Source: DAOVQB01 sp023128935
GTDB taxonomy: Bacteria; Eisenbacteria; RBG-16-71-46; CAIMUX01; WJJG01
DNA: 14,706 nucleotides
NCBI GenBank assembly: GCA_030628905.1
Contig: DAOVQB010000108.1
Location: 1 to 14,706 of the forward strand
Direction: 5' to 3'
The translations under genes and the position numbers were made by a program. This document shows positions 1 through 6,880 of this stretch, in pieces. How positions within the stretch are numbered: position 1 is the stretch's first letter; every line of letters begins with the position of its first letter. Under the pieces are notes generated by a model, which saw only the letters and a program-made list of their open reading frames with translations, had not been told where the DNA came from and searched no databases.

Positions 1-53
1 ACGACGATAGGAAGTTCTGGACAAATCTCAGGCTGGAAGGCTACCATGTTCAT
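1..53 (-). CDS. Transposase, first 17 codons only (left IS copy, cut by window edge)
   Basis: The minus strand reads ATG at 53-51 into MNMVAFQPEICPELPIV, identical to the start of the right-hand transposase at 14195. A purine-rich AAGGGAG lies 8 nt upstream (68-62). Only the N-terminal codons are in the window, so whether this copy is intact cannot be judged. It is transcribed away from the cargo genes. Confidence 0.6.
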   Translation of the reverse strand, partial: MNMVAFQPEICPELPIV

Positions 54-105
54 GTGTGTTACTCCCTTCTTCTGTTCATGCAGTAAGGTCATAACACACC
101 GTTTG

Positions 106-139
106 GGGGCAAGACACCGGAATCCGGCTGTTTTGCCCC
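106..139. other. Subterminal hairpin of the left IS copy
   Basis: GGGGCAA pairs with TTGCCCC, enclosing an inner CCGG/CCGG stem with a three-base loop, one mismatch and one bulge. On the plus strand it is followed by CTTTTGCGG, a short T-run, so it could weakly terminate transcripts leaving the IS toward 251-3016. In the transposase direction no T-run follows. The same structure is at 14109-14142 in the right copy. Its role as a terminator or transposition-control element is inferred from shape only. Confidence 0.4.
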
Positions 140-160
140 TTTTGCGGTTTCTGTAACTTG

Positions 161-203
161 TTGAGAATAACTGTTTAGGCGGCTATGGGACAGGCTCTAT
201 ATA
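161..203 (+). promoter_or_regulatory. Possible outward promoter at the IS/cargo junction
   Basis: Only 50 bp separate the IS end from the ATG at 251, so transcription of the first gene probably starts in or at the IS. TTGAGA (161-166) lies 17 bp before TATGGG (184-189). A second -10-like TATATA (198-203) straddles the IS boundary with a poor -35 (TTTAGG near 174). Both matches to a sigma70-type consensus are weak. IS-end and hybrid promoters are well known in general, but this one is inferred. Confidence 0.2.
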
Positions 204-250
204 CAAGGTAGCGTCATTCCGATCGGGGCTGAGATTAATGAGGTGTCTGC

Positions 251-3016
251 ATGAGACTCATCGCGCTCCCTGTTCTCGGGCTCGCCGTTCTCGCGCTCCC
301 TGTTCTCGCTCTGCTGGGCTTGGCGTGCTCTTTGCCTCAGCCCTCTACTCGTTCGACCTCGGCAGCAGGTGACAGTGCCGCCCGCACGGGCCAAGACGGC
401 GCTCATCTGACCCTCCAGGACACCACGGGTCTAACCCTCCGAGATCGCATTGACCTTACTCTCTCCAGACACATTGAAGGCCAGGCGATCGGCGCTTGGT
501 TCGCGCGTCTTGAGGAGGGGGGTCTTGAGCGCGAGGCGGCCGCCCTGATCCTCGCATGGCTGCCGACCTCCGATCTGGCAACCCTGGATCTCGCGCTTCT
601 CAAGGAGCATGTCGATGTTGCCGCGCGCAGCTACCGGGAGGCCCCCTGGCGGGACCGGTTGCCGTATGAGATATGGCTGCGCTACGTCGCGCCTCATCGC
701 GTGAGCCAGGAGCCGCTCCAGCACTGGCGCGGATTCCTCCACGACAGGCTCTGGCCTATCGTGAAGGACATTGAATCCATGGAACTGGCAGCCCTGGCCG
801 TCAACCGCTGGTGCAGGGAACAGGTTACCTTCATCTCGACAAGCGGGCGCGACATGGGTCCTCTGACGACACTCAAGCGGGGCCTGGGCCGGTGCGAGGA
901 GGAGATGATCCTTGCCATCAGCGCCCTGCGCTCTGTGGGGATCCCCGCACGCAGCTGCGCAACGCCTTACTGGCCATTCCGGGACAATAACCATGCCTGG
1001 GTGGAGGTCTGGGCGGATGGACAATGGTACTATGCCGAGAGCTGCAATGCCCCACGCTGCCTCAATAAGACGTGGTTCGGCCGCTCGGCCAGGCGCGGTG
1101 GATTCGTTCGATCCGTTGCATACGGAGAATTCGTTCCTGAAGACGAGCCTCTCTATCGCGCCGAAAAGGGCAGTACACTGATCAACTCTACTCACGTCTA
1201 CACGAACCCATTCTTGCTCACAGCAACAGTCGAGGACAGTCCCGAGGCAGACATCTACGTTAATGTATTCAACTTCGGAGCGCTGCGGCCTATTGCCAAG
1301 CTGCGCTCGGGCACATCCATCGAGGTGGGTGCTGGGGAGTATGCGCTCACGGCCGAGGTTGACGGAGAGCTGCTGTGGAAGATTATCCAAGGCAGACCGG
1401 GGGGAGATACCCGGGCAATCCTGCGGGCCTCCGATCGGTATGACTTCGCGATCTCCCCCGGCTTCTGGTTGCGATATTCTGAAGCCGATGCTGCCCCTGC
1501 ACGTGATGTGAACCTAGTGACGGACGAAGAGATGCGCTTGCACAAGCTTCGCGTCGGAGCTCGCAAGGAAGATCGCGCGAAGCTGCATAGCCTATCTGAG
1601 AGTGAGACCGCAGCCCGCGATAGCCTGAGTGAGAAAGACAAAAAGCGCCTAGATACGATCCTCGAGAAGCCAATGGAACGGGTCTCCCTGATCTTTCTGC
1701 TACTCGATTGGTTCTGCGACATCGAGCAGCGCGAAGCCTTGCTGGCTTTCCTCGAACTTGCGGATGACAAGGATCTCCTCCAGCTTGATGAAGCGGCGAT
1801 CCGGGCTCACCTGGATGGCGCACTCGCCGTGCGTCACCGCCTGGAACCCTTGGGTCTCTCAGTGCCAGAGTCGCTCTTTGTCGCCAATATCCTGGCCAAC
1901 CGGATCCACCGTGAGCGGGCATGCGACTGGCGGAGCCCCTTGCCTTTGATTGAGCTGGGCAAGGATGCGCAGTCGAGCCTGGAGAGATTGCTAGCGGAAT
2001 TCCGCGACCACGTCGAGGAGGTAGAAGGCGGGTTCTTTGGCAACCCCATGCCGCCGCAGGATGTCTGGCGCTTGGGATTGGGAACGGAGAAAGATCTGGC
2101 CGTCGCACTTGTCGGCCTTTGCAGGAGGAATGGATTTCCGGCGCGCTACAGGAACGACAAGGTAGAGATCTGGCTGGGCGAGTTCATCCGCGTCAATCCA
2201 CTTGCTGACAACCAACAGGAAGCTTCGGAGGAACGCGCGGTTGAAATGGGAACCCTGGTGATCGAGATCACGCGCGGCGGGCTGCCCTACGCGAGGGCGG
2301 AATCCTACCGTGAGTTCATGGTTTCACGAGTGAAGGAGGGGCACCTTTCCAGTCCGTGGTGGGACCCAGTACTAGGGCCACAGGCCTGGGACAGCGGCGA
2401 TTATGTCCTCTGCGCCGTCTTGCGCGTCCCGGACGGAAGCGTGCACGCCAGGATGCGGGCCTTCCACGTCGAGCCGGGGAAGGAAACGCGGGTGAGTCTG
2501 CCGGTGGACATCGATCCTTCGGGCTGGGATCCCTCTAACTTGATCACTGGCGCCTCCGTCGAGGCCACTATCCAGGCCCTCGAGGACTGCGGGTCACAGA
2601 TCCGCTCTTCAGGAACTGCGACTGGCCGACCTCTGCCGGGAACAGGCCTCTTCTTTCTGTTCGAACCCGGGGAACCCGCCACACGGATGATTACTGCCCT
2701 CGGCGGTCTTGTTGACCGCCTTGCGCAGGAGAGCATTCAGTTCATCCCGGTGCTCGTCGGGGATGGTGAGGCCCAAGATTGGAGCCAGAAGCTCGCGGAG
2801 GCTGGCCTGGAGGTGCCGCTGCGATTGGATTCGAGTGGCTGCCTGAGGGCACTGCCCGAACAGGACGCCGTCTTTGAGCCCCTTACAATTCTGATTGTAG
2901 AGGAAGAAGGAGAGCAGAAGGTACAGCTGCTCAGGAAAGGCCTCGACACCACCATCGATGCCACGGTTCACTTGGCTCTGGATTTCCTGGCTGCCCCTGA
3001 AGGATCGGTGCGCTGA
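251..3016 (+). CDS. Exported transglutaminase-like protein with duplicated module
   Basis: The 921-aa protein starts at an ATG 7 nt after GAGG. Residues 1-26 are a very hydrophobic signal sequence ending LLGLAC. Cys26 could be lipidated, but the lipobox is non-canonical. Module 1 (about 65-290) is a helical region followed by a transglutaminase-like core with Cys215 (GRCEEE) and His248 (NNHAWVEVW); the third position is acidic (around Glu263) instead of the usual Asp. An Ig-like stretch follows (about 310-420). Module 2 (about 465-650) repeats the layout, but GLGRCEE becomes GLGTEKD, so the nucleophile is lost. Another beta domain (665-755) and a thioredoxin-like C-terminus without CxxC (795-915) end the protein. 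Large exported transglutaminase-like proteins of this kind are common in Bacteroidetes-type genomes; most have no known substrate, and peptidase activity is as likely as cross-linking. It is convergent with the NTPase gene 15 bp downstream. Confidence 0.85.
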   Translation: MRLIALPVLGLAVLALPVLALLGLACSLPQPSTRSTSAAGDSAARTGQDGAHLTLQDTTGLTLRDRIDLTLSRHIEGQAIGAWFARLEEGGLEREAAALILAWLPTSDLATLDLALLKEHVDVAARSYREAPWRDRLPYEIWLRYVAPHRVSQEPLQHWRGFLHDRLWPIVKDIESMELAALAVNRWCREQVTFISTSGRDMGPLTTLKRGLGRCEEEMILAISALRSVGIPARSCATPYWPFRDNNHAWVEVWADGQWYYAESCNAPRCLNKTWFGRSARRGGFVRSVAYGEFVPEDEPLYRAEKGSTLINSTHVYTNPFLLTATVEDSPEADIYVNVFNFGALRPIAKLRSGTSIEVGAGEYALTAEVDGELLWKIIQGRPGGDTRAILRASDRYDFAISPGFWLRYSEADAAPARDVNLVTDEEMRLHKLRVGARKEDRAKLHSLSESETAARDSLSEKDKKRLDTILEKPMERVSLIFLLLDWFCDIEQREALLAFLELADDKDLLQLDEAAIRAHLDGALAVRHRLEPLGLSVPESLFVANILANRIHRERACDWRSPLPLIELGKDAQSSLERLLAEFRDHVEEVEGGFFGNPMPPQDVWRLGLGTEKDLAVALVGLCRRNGFPARYRNDKVEIWLGEFIRVNPLADNQQEASEERAVEMGTLVIEITRGGLPYARAESYREFMVSRVKEGHLSSPWWDPVLGPQAWDSGDYVLCAVLRVPDGSVHARMRAFHVEPGKETRVSLPVDIDPSGWDPSNLITGASVEATIQALEDCGSQIRSSGTATGRPLPGTGLFFLFEPGEPATRMITALGGLVDRLAQESIQFIPVLVGDGEAQDWSQKLAEAGLEVPLRLDSSGCLRALPEQDAVFEPLTILIVEEEGEQKVQLLRKGLDTTIDATVHLALDFLAAPEGSVR
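256..319 (+). repeat. 30-bp tandem duplication inside the signal-peptide codons
   Basis: TCGCGCTCCCTGTTCTCG occurs at about 262-279 and again 30 bp later. The unit encodes ALPVLGLAVL followed by ALPVLALLGL, so the hydrophobic core of the signal sequence is doubled in frame. Removing one unit would leave MRLIALPVLALLGLAC, a normal-length lipoprotein-type leader. Confidence 0.7.
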
Positions 3017-3031
3017 TGTTCACCGGATGAT

Positions 3032-3607
3032 CTACTGAACACCCTTCCCGAACAGCCCGATCTGGGATGAACCCGGCGGCATCCCTACTTCCCGCGCGAC
3101 CTGCTCGATCCAGTTGGGCCGATCATCCGGCGCCAGGCGATAGACAGTTACTCCAAACCGATCGATAAGCTCATCGACCTTCTGATCTACCGCTTCCTGG
3201 AAGGCGCGATTTGTGTCACGTGTGCCATCGAAAGCAGGTGGATTGACAATGGGCACTTTGAAGAGGTGCGTATAAGTCCTCATCCAGTGTGCAACCAGCG
3301 CATCCAGGGTTGGCGGGGGCGGCAGCCGGTAAACCAGGTAGGCGTAGTTGTCCAGCAAGCTGCGATCGCAGATCACCACGTCCTGCTCGTTCGCAAGCTG
3401 AATTTCGTCAGCGATCTGCGTGTGAAGGATCCAGGATTGTGCATCAAGGGTGGTCTCGCGGTTGATCGGAAGAGGGCACCTTCGTGCAACCTCCCGAACC
3501 ATGTCCACGCGCGCCTCGTGCTTCTTCATCCAAGCAGCAAGTTCATAGCAGAGCGTGGTCTTGCCCACTCCGTGCGTTCCAACAAAGGCGATCTTCGTCA
3601 CCGCCAC
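3032..3607 (-). CDS. P-loop NTPase (AAA_28/NadR-kinase-like), last gene of the importer operon
   Basis: The frame is open to an ATG at 3688, but I start it at GTG 3607 (191 aa). AGGAG sits 6 nt upstream, the protein then begins directly before the first beta strand (MAVTKIAFVGTHGVGKTT), and the gene clears the permease stop by 22 nt. Walker A is GTHGVGKTT near residues 10-18. VVICDRSLLDNYAYL in mid-protein resembles the Walker B/lid region of small nucleoside- or nucleotide-kinase-like P-loop proteins. No DNA-binding or membrane segment is seen. Its place behind an ATPase, binding protein and permease suggests a kinase or GTPase acting on the imported compound or a salvage intermediate. That is inference from context; it has no clear CobU signature. 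Confidence 0.75.
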   Translation of the reverse strand: MAVTKIAFVGTHGVGKTTLCYELAAWMKKHEARVDMVREVARRCPLPINRETTLDAQSWILHTQIADEIQLANEQDVVICDRSLLDNYAYLVYRLPPPPTLDALVAHWMRTYTHLFKVPIVNPPAFDGTRDTNRAFQEAVDQKVDELIDRFGVTVYRLAPDDRPNWIEQVAREVGMPPGSSQIGLFGKGVQ

Positions 3608-3629
3608 GCTATTCTCCTGCAAGAAATCC

Positions 3630-4853
3630 CTATGCCCGGCCACCACGAGATCGCGTACAAAGGTAGACCAAGAACGGCGCCCCGACAATGGCCGTGATGG
3701 CTCCGAGCGGAAGTTCAGTTGGTGCCCAGAGCGTTCTGGCCAGAACGTCTGCCCAGAGCAGGAGCAGTCCTCCCAGAAAAGCGGATGCGATCGTCAGTCT
3801 TCTGTGCATCGCACCTACCAGGAAGCGGGCGATGTGCGGCACCATCAATCCCACAAAGCCGATAATACCTGTGACTGCTACAGCAGAGGCAGTCATCAAT
3901 GAGGCGGCAATCAGAAGTGCTGTGCGCGTGCGTTGCACCTGCACACCGAGAGATGCGCCTGCCACATCGCCCCAGAGCAGCAGGTCCATATCCCGCGCCA
4001 GGATCACGACCACAACCATCCCGGCCACAGCGTAGGGCAGCACGATCTCAACATGCGCCCAACGGGCGGCAGAGAGGCTTCCAAGGAGCCAAAAGAGAAC
4101 CTGATGAATGGAATGGCTGCTCATCACCATGAGGAGCGCCACTACCGCAGAGATAGCCGAGGCAACGGCGATTCCAGACAGGAGCAGACCCTCGGTTTGT
4201 AGCTTTCCGCGCCGATAGTTCAGGAAGTACACAAGAGCCACAACAGCCAGAGCAAAGACAAAAGCGCTGAGTGGAACCGTTGAGAATCCACCAAACCGGA
4301 ATCCCCAGCCCAGTAGCATGGCCAGGACTGCGCCAAGGGCCGCCCCGGAGCTGACGCCCACCAGATAGGGCCCGGCCATCACGTTGCGGAAAAAGGCCTG
4401 CATCACCACACCCGAAACCGCCAGAAGCATGCCAACGAGCACTGCCAGCACGGTTCGGGGAAGTCGGATCTGCAAGACGACGGCCGCTTCAGGGACAAGA
4501 TTCCCGTTCCTGGGCACCGTCGTCTTGGGAACCGTCGTCCTGGCAACCTCAGGTGAAGCGCCTCCTGTCTCGGGCGTGATCGGCTGGCCGGCTTCACCAA
4601 GGCGTCTCCCGCCGTGGTCTGCAGGTGTCTGGGTCTCCTCCCGAGAAGCGCCTTTCATCTTGGGCGCCAAACCCTCTGCACCGTTGTCCTCAACGTTCTT
4701 CCCCGGATGCTCTGCAATGGCATTCCAAATGATCCGCAGCGCGTCGCGCGGACCAATGTCGGCGCTACCGATCCCCAATGACAGGAGCATCGAAAGCATC
4801 AGCGCCGCGCACAAGACGGGCATCCAGAATCTCGCGCTGTTCTTCGTTCTCAT
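3630..4853 (-). CDS. FecCD-family ABC importer permease (BtuC-like)
   Basis: The 407-aa polytopic membrane protein is typical of the BtuC/FecCD/HemU family. Family landmarks are the IRLPRTVLAVLVGMLLAVSG segment (about 129-148), MQAFFRN, GPYLVGVSSGAALGA (161-175) and a late GFVGLMVPHIARFLVG-type segment that contacts the ATPase. The usual length is 320-360 aa. The excess is a hydrophilic insert at about 49-122, between the first membrane helix and the LPR motif, rich in Pro, Gly, Thr and charged residues and containing a 15-bp repeat. The ATG (4853) directly abuts the TAG of the binding-protein gene (TAGATG), so translation is probably coupled. It would form the homodimeric channel of the importer. 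Confidence 0.9.
   Translation of the reverse strand: MRTKNSARFWMPVLCAALMLSMLLSLGIGSADIGPRDALRIIWNAIAEHPGKNVEDNGAEGLAPKMKGASREETQTPADHGGRRLGEAGQPITPETGGASPEVARTTVPKTTVPRNGNLVPEAAVVLQIRLPRTVLAVLVGMLLAVSGVVMQAFFRNVMAGPYLVGVSSGAALGAVLAMLLGWGFRFGGFSTVPLSAFVFALAVVALVYFLNYRRGKLQTEGLLLSGIAVASAISAVVALLMVMSSHSIHQVLFWLLGSLSAARWAHVEIVLPYAVAGMVVVVILARDMDLLLWGDVAGASLGVQVQRTRTALLIAASLMTASAVAVTGIIGFVGLMVPHIARFLVGAMHRRLTIASAFLGGLLLLWADVLARTLWAPTELPLGAITAIVGAPFLVYLCTRSRGGRA
4512..4548. repeat. 15-bp tandem repeat in the permease insert
   Basis: GGGCACCGTCGTCTT (4512-4526) is followed by GGGAACCGTCGTCCT (4527-4541) and a partial third unit. On the coding strand this gives TTVPK then TTVPR. It lies in the extra hydrophilic loop of the FecCD permease. 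Confidence 0.6.
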
Positions 4854-5897
4854 CTACTTCTCGGTGCTGCGCGATCCATCGCGCAGCCTCTCCTGATCTG
4901 GTTCTTCTTCCCTATTCCAGAGCTCCGGATGAAGATAGCGCGCCAGTTCCTCCAGGACATCAAAGACCCGGGGGCCGGGCCGCTGAAGGCGATCCTCGTG
5001 CACCAGGAAGATACGTGGATTCAGGCCCAGGGACGTTCTTTCCCACGCTTCATTCGACTGCAATATGTGCAACACCGCCTTGTGTACTACCTCCTTGTCA
5101 CCCCCAGAGAGCGGGCCGAAGATCCCCAGACAAACCTCTGGATCGTGCACGATGATCGCTTCCAACGAGAGTGGACTCCATGCGCTTGGAGCAATTGAGC
5201 CAATGTTCTTTCCACCCGCCGCAGTTATCACTGCGTGCAGAAACGATCCAGGCCCCGGCGTCCAATGAGCTCCCTCCATTTCGCCGGCATAGACGCGGGG
5301 TCTCGCGCCCGGGTCCAGTCCGGCGGTGCGTTCGATCACATGATCAAGCCGCACGCGCAGGCTATCGGCGAGATGACGTGCCGGTTCCTCTCTGCCGGTG
5401 ATCTTTCCCACTTCCAGGATGGTTTGAAGGATCTGTTCTAGGTCCCCTCGGGTCTCCAAGGTATAGATCGGTATGCCGAGATGGACTAAGGACTCCATGA
5501 ATTCTAGAGAATTGCCTCGCGTGGCAAGAACTAGATCAGCCTGTAGCATCAGAATCGATTCCAAGCTCGGGTCGACAACCCCTCCCACTTTTGGGAGATC
5601 TTGTACAGCCGGAGGGGAGTTGCAGAAGCGCGTGACCCCAACCACCGCCGCATCGCACTGAACCGCAAAGAGGATCTCGGTAAGACTTGGCGAAAGCGAC
5701 ACGATCCGGGAAGGCGGTTCCTGCCATGCAACCTGGTGACCCAGTACATCTGTGAACACCCGGCGCTCAGCCTGCTGTGGCCGCGCAGACTGCTGAACCG
5801 ATGTGCCTCCACATCCTCCAAGAAAAGATGCTGCGCTCGGCGGTACCAATAAAATTGAGAAGAGGAGCGCACCCACAACACTCACTGCCGCCCGCAT
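4854..5897 (-). CDS. Periplasmic substrate-binding lipoprotein, BtuF-like
   Basis: I start this at the last in-frame ATG of a repeat array (5897), giving 347 aa with a clean lipoprotein signal: MR, a hydrophobic core, then FLGGC with Cys29 as the lipidated residue. Upstream ATGs at 5933 and 5969 would add one or two 12-residue repeats (RNATVSVGFLRM type) before the signal. The mature part starts with a VFTDVLGHQVAWQEPPSRIVSLSPSLTEILFA-type segment, followed by GVTRFC and PKVGG, characteristic of class III binding proteins and closest to cobalamin-binding BtuF among those I know. It delivers substrate to the FecCD permease whose ATG abuts its TAG stop. A siderophore or heme ligand cannot be excluded. 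Confidence 0.85.
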   Translation of the reverse strand: MRAAVSVVGALLFSILLVPPSAASFLGGCGGTSVQQSARPQQAERRVFTDVLGHQVAWQEPPSRIVSLSPSLTEILFAVQCDAAVVGVTRFCNSPPAVQDLPKVGGVVDPSLESILMLQADLVLATRGNSLEFMESLVHLGIPIYTLETRGDLEQILQTILEVGKITGREEPARHLADSLRVRLDHVIERTAGLDPGARPRVYAGEMEGAHWTPGPGSFLHAVITAAGGKNIGSIAPSAWSPLSLEAIIVHDPEVCLGIFGPLSGGDKEVVHKAVLHILQSNEAWERTSLGLNPRIFLVHEDRLQRPGPRVFDVLEELARYLHPELWNREEEPDQERLRDGSRSTEK

Positions 5898-6038
5898 CCT
5901 CAGGAAGCCCTCGGACACTATGGCCTTCCTCATCCTCAGGAAGCCCACAGACACTGTGGCATTCCTCATCCTCGGGGAATCCACAGACACTGCGGCATTC
6001 CTTACCCTCGGGGAACCCACAGACACTGCGGCCTTCCT
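5874..6038. repeat. 36-bp tandem repeat (4 full units plus a partial) at the ATPase/binding-protein junction
   Basis: Full units lie at 6003-6038, 5967-6002, 5931-5966 and 5895-5930, with a degenerate partial copy at about 5874-5894. Read on the minus strand a unit runs AGGAATGCCGCAGTGTCTGT and on to CCGAGGATG. In three units the end reads GGATG(A or C), giving an ATG in the binding-protein frame. Two of these are GGATGAGG, where TGA in the ATPase frame overlaps that ATG. The array codes for the last 12 residues of the ATPase in one frame and the pre-signal repeats of the binding protein in another. There are no spacers, so it is not a CRISPR array. Confidence 0.9.
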
Positions 6039-6790
6039 CCCTCGCCCTTTTGCACTTGCATGCGGGCACCGAAGACATCGCGGATCATCTTCTCCGTGAC
6101 TATGTCCGTGGGTGATCCCAAAGCCCAAACTGCTCCACCGTGGAGCACAACCACTTGGTCACAGGTGGCGGCGACAAGATTCAGATGGTGATCAGCTACC
6201 AGAATGGCCATATCTTGCTGCTTCGCCAGGGCCTGAAGTCGCTCGTAGGTCTCCTGTTGGTAGCGCAGATCCAGACTCGCCACTGGTTCGTCAAGAAGCA
6301 AGATGGGTGTGGTCTGTGCAAGTGCCCGGGCCAGATAAACTCGCTGCTTTTCGCCTCCGCTTAGCGTCTGGAGGGATCTTCCCCTCAGCAGGCCCAAATC
6401 CATCGCCGCGAGCGCGCGTTCGATGGCTTCGCGATCTTCTGGCGACGGCGGGGCCAGTGGACCGAGCCAAGGGTAGCGACCCAGCGCAACGGTCTCCTCA
6501 ACGGTCACTTCAAAAGTCACCTCTGCGAACTGCGGAACGAGAGAGATGTCCCGGGCGATCTCGCGGCGCGAACGCTCTTGCAGAGGGCGCCCCTGTAGAA
6601 GGATCTCGCCTGTGGCTTCGCGATGGATTCCGGAGAGGACATGAAGAAGTGTGGTCTTTCCGGAGCCATTCGGGCCGATGAGCGCGGTCAGCATTCCCCG
6701 AGTGAGCTGAAGAGAAACGTCTCGGAAGACCTCGCGTTGTCCGTACGATGCCGACAGCCCGCGCGCCGAGAGAAGTACTTCCCCGGTCAT
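6002..6790 (-). CDS. ABC importer ATPase (BtuD/FecE type)
   Basis: The ATG at 6790 gives 262 aa and has GGGAG 7 nt upstream; a GTG one codon earlier (6793) is too close to it. The protein has all ATPase motifs in order: Walker A GPNGSGKTT (about 39-47), Q-loop LVPQ (about 87), signature LSGGEKQR (about 143-150), Walker B ILLLDEP (163-169) and the switch His in DHHLN (about 201). It would energise the FecCD permease from the cytoplasm. Its last 12 codons are the first unit of the 36-bp repeat array, and it ends in TAA at 6004-6002, whereas two neighbouring units carry TGA overlapping an ATG at the same point. This suggests the ancestral gene pair overlapped by ATGA. It is the first full gene of the import operon. 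Confidence 0.92.
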   Translation of the reverse strand: MTGEVLLSARGLSASYGQREVFRDVSLQLTRGMLTALIGPNGSGKTTLLHVLSGIHREATGEILLQGRPLQERSRREIARDISLVPQFAEVTFEVTVEETVALGRYPWLGPLAPPSPEDREAIERALAAMDLGLLRGRSLQTLSGGEKQRVYLARALAQTTPILLLDEPVASLDLRYQQETYERLQALAKQQDMAILVADHHLNLVAATCDQVVVLHGGAVWALGSPTDIVTEKMIRDVFGARMQVQKGEGGRPQCLWVPRG

Positions 6791-6828
6791 CACGGGGCTC
6801 CCTGCACTGTGGGTGTCATAGGCGGCAT
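6790..6828 (-). CDS. Possible 12-residue leader peptide before the ATPase
   Basis: A short frame MPPMTPTVQGAP begins at ATG 6828-6826 behind a very strong GGGAGGGG (about 6838-6831) and ends in TGA whose last base is the A of the ATPase ATG (TGATG). This is the classic geometry for translational coupling, and the site here is stronger than the one directly before the ATPase. No regulatory codon run or attenuator hairpin is obvious. It may be fortuitous because of its small size. Confidence 0.35.
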   Translation of the reverse strand: MPPMTPTVQGAP

Positions 6829-6880
6829 GACCCCTCCCTCGTCTCGTCTATCCCCGCTCGCGACAGGCAGTGCCACCGCA

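Larger units (their letters stand above)
1..200. mobile_element. Inner end of left IS copy (inverted relative to right copy)
   Basis: This stretch is the reverse complement of 14048-14247. I count 5 mismatches over 200 aligned positions (two near 79-80, two near 101-105, one at 174) and no indel. The homology stops at about 200, where the left flank (ATACAAGG) and the right flank diverge, so this is the inner boundary of the IS. The copy holds the transposase start (minus strand, reading out of the window), its ribosome binding site, a subterminal hairpin and the terminal segment ending GACAGGCTCTAT. The rest of the element lies outside the window, so the outer inverted repeat and any target-site duplication cannot be seen. 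Confidence 0.85.

Noticed and set aside
431..1390. Minus-strand 319-codon frame opposite the transglutaminase-like gene
   Set aside because: It is a shadow of the large gene whose Cys/His motifs and signal sequence are clear on the plus strand.
3010..3046. Bidirectional terminator between the convergent genes
   Set aside because: Only a 6-bp TGTTCA/TGAACA pairing with a 13-nt loop and no T-run on either side, which is too weak to call.
5874..6038. CRISPR-like array
   Set aside because: The 36-bp units are directly adjacent with no spacers, and both flanks are protein-coding.
5767..6078. Cys-rich frame (repeated CRSVCGFPE-type units) that resembles a metal-binding repeat protein
   Set aside because: It is the third reading frame of the 36-bp repeat. 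The ATPase and binding-protein frames explain the DNA, and the frame continues into unrelated sequence inside the binding-protein gene.
6791..6880. Cobalamin riboswitch upstream of the BtuD/F/C-like operon
   Set aside because: The gap is only about 90 bp, and I could not match the B12-box or the conserved core.
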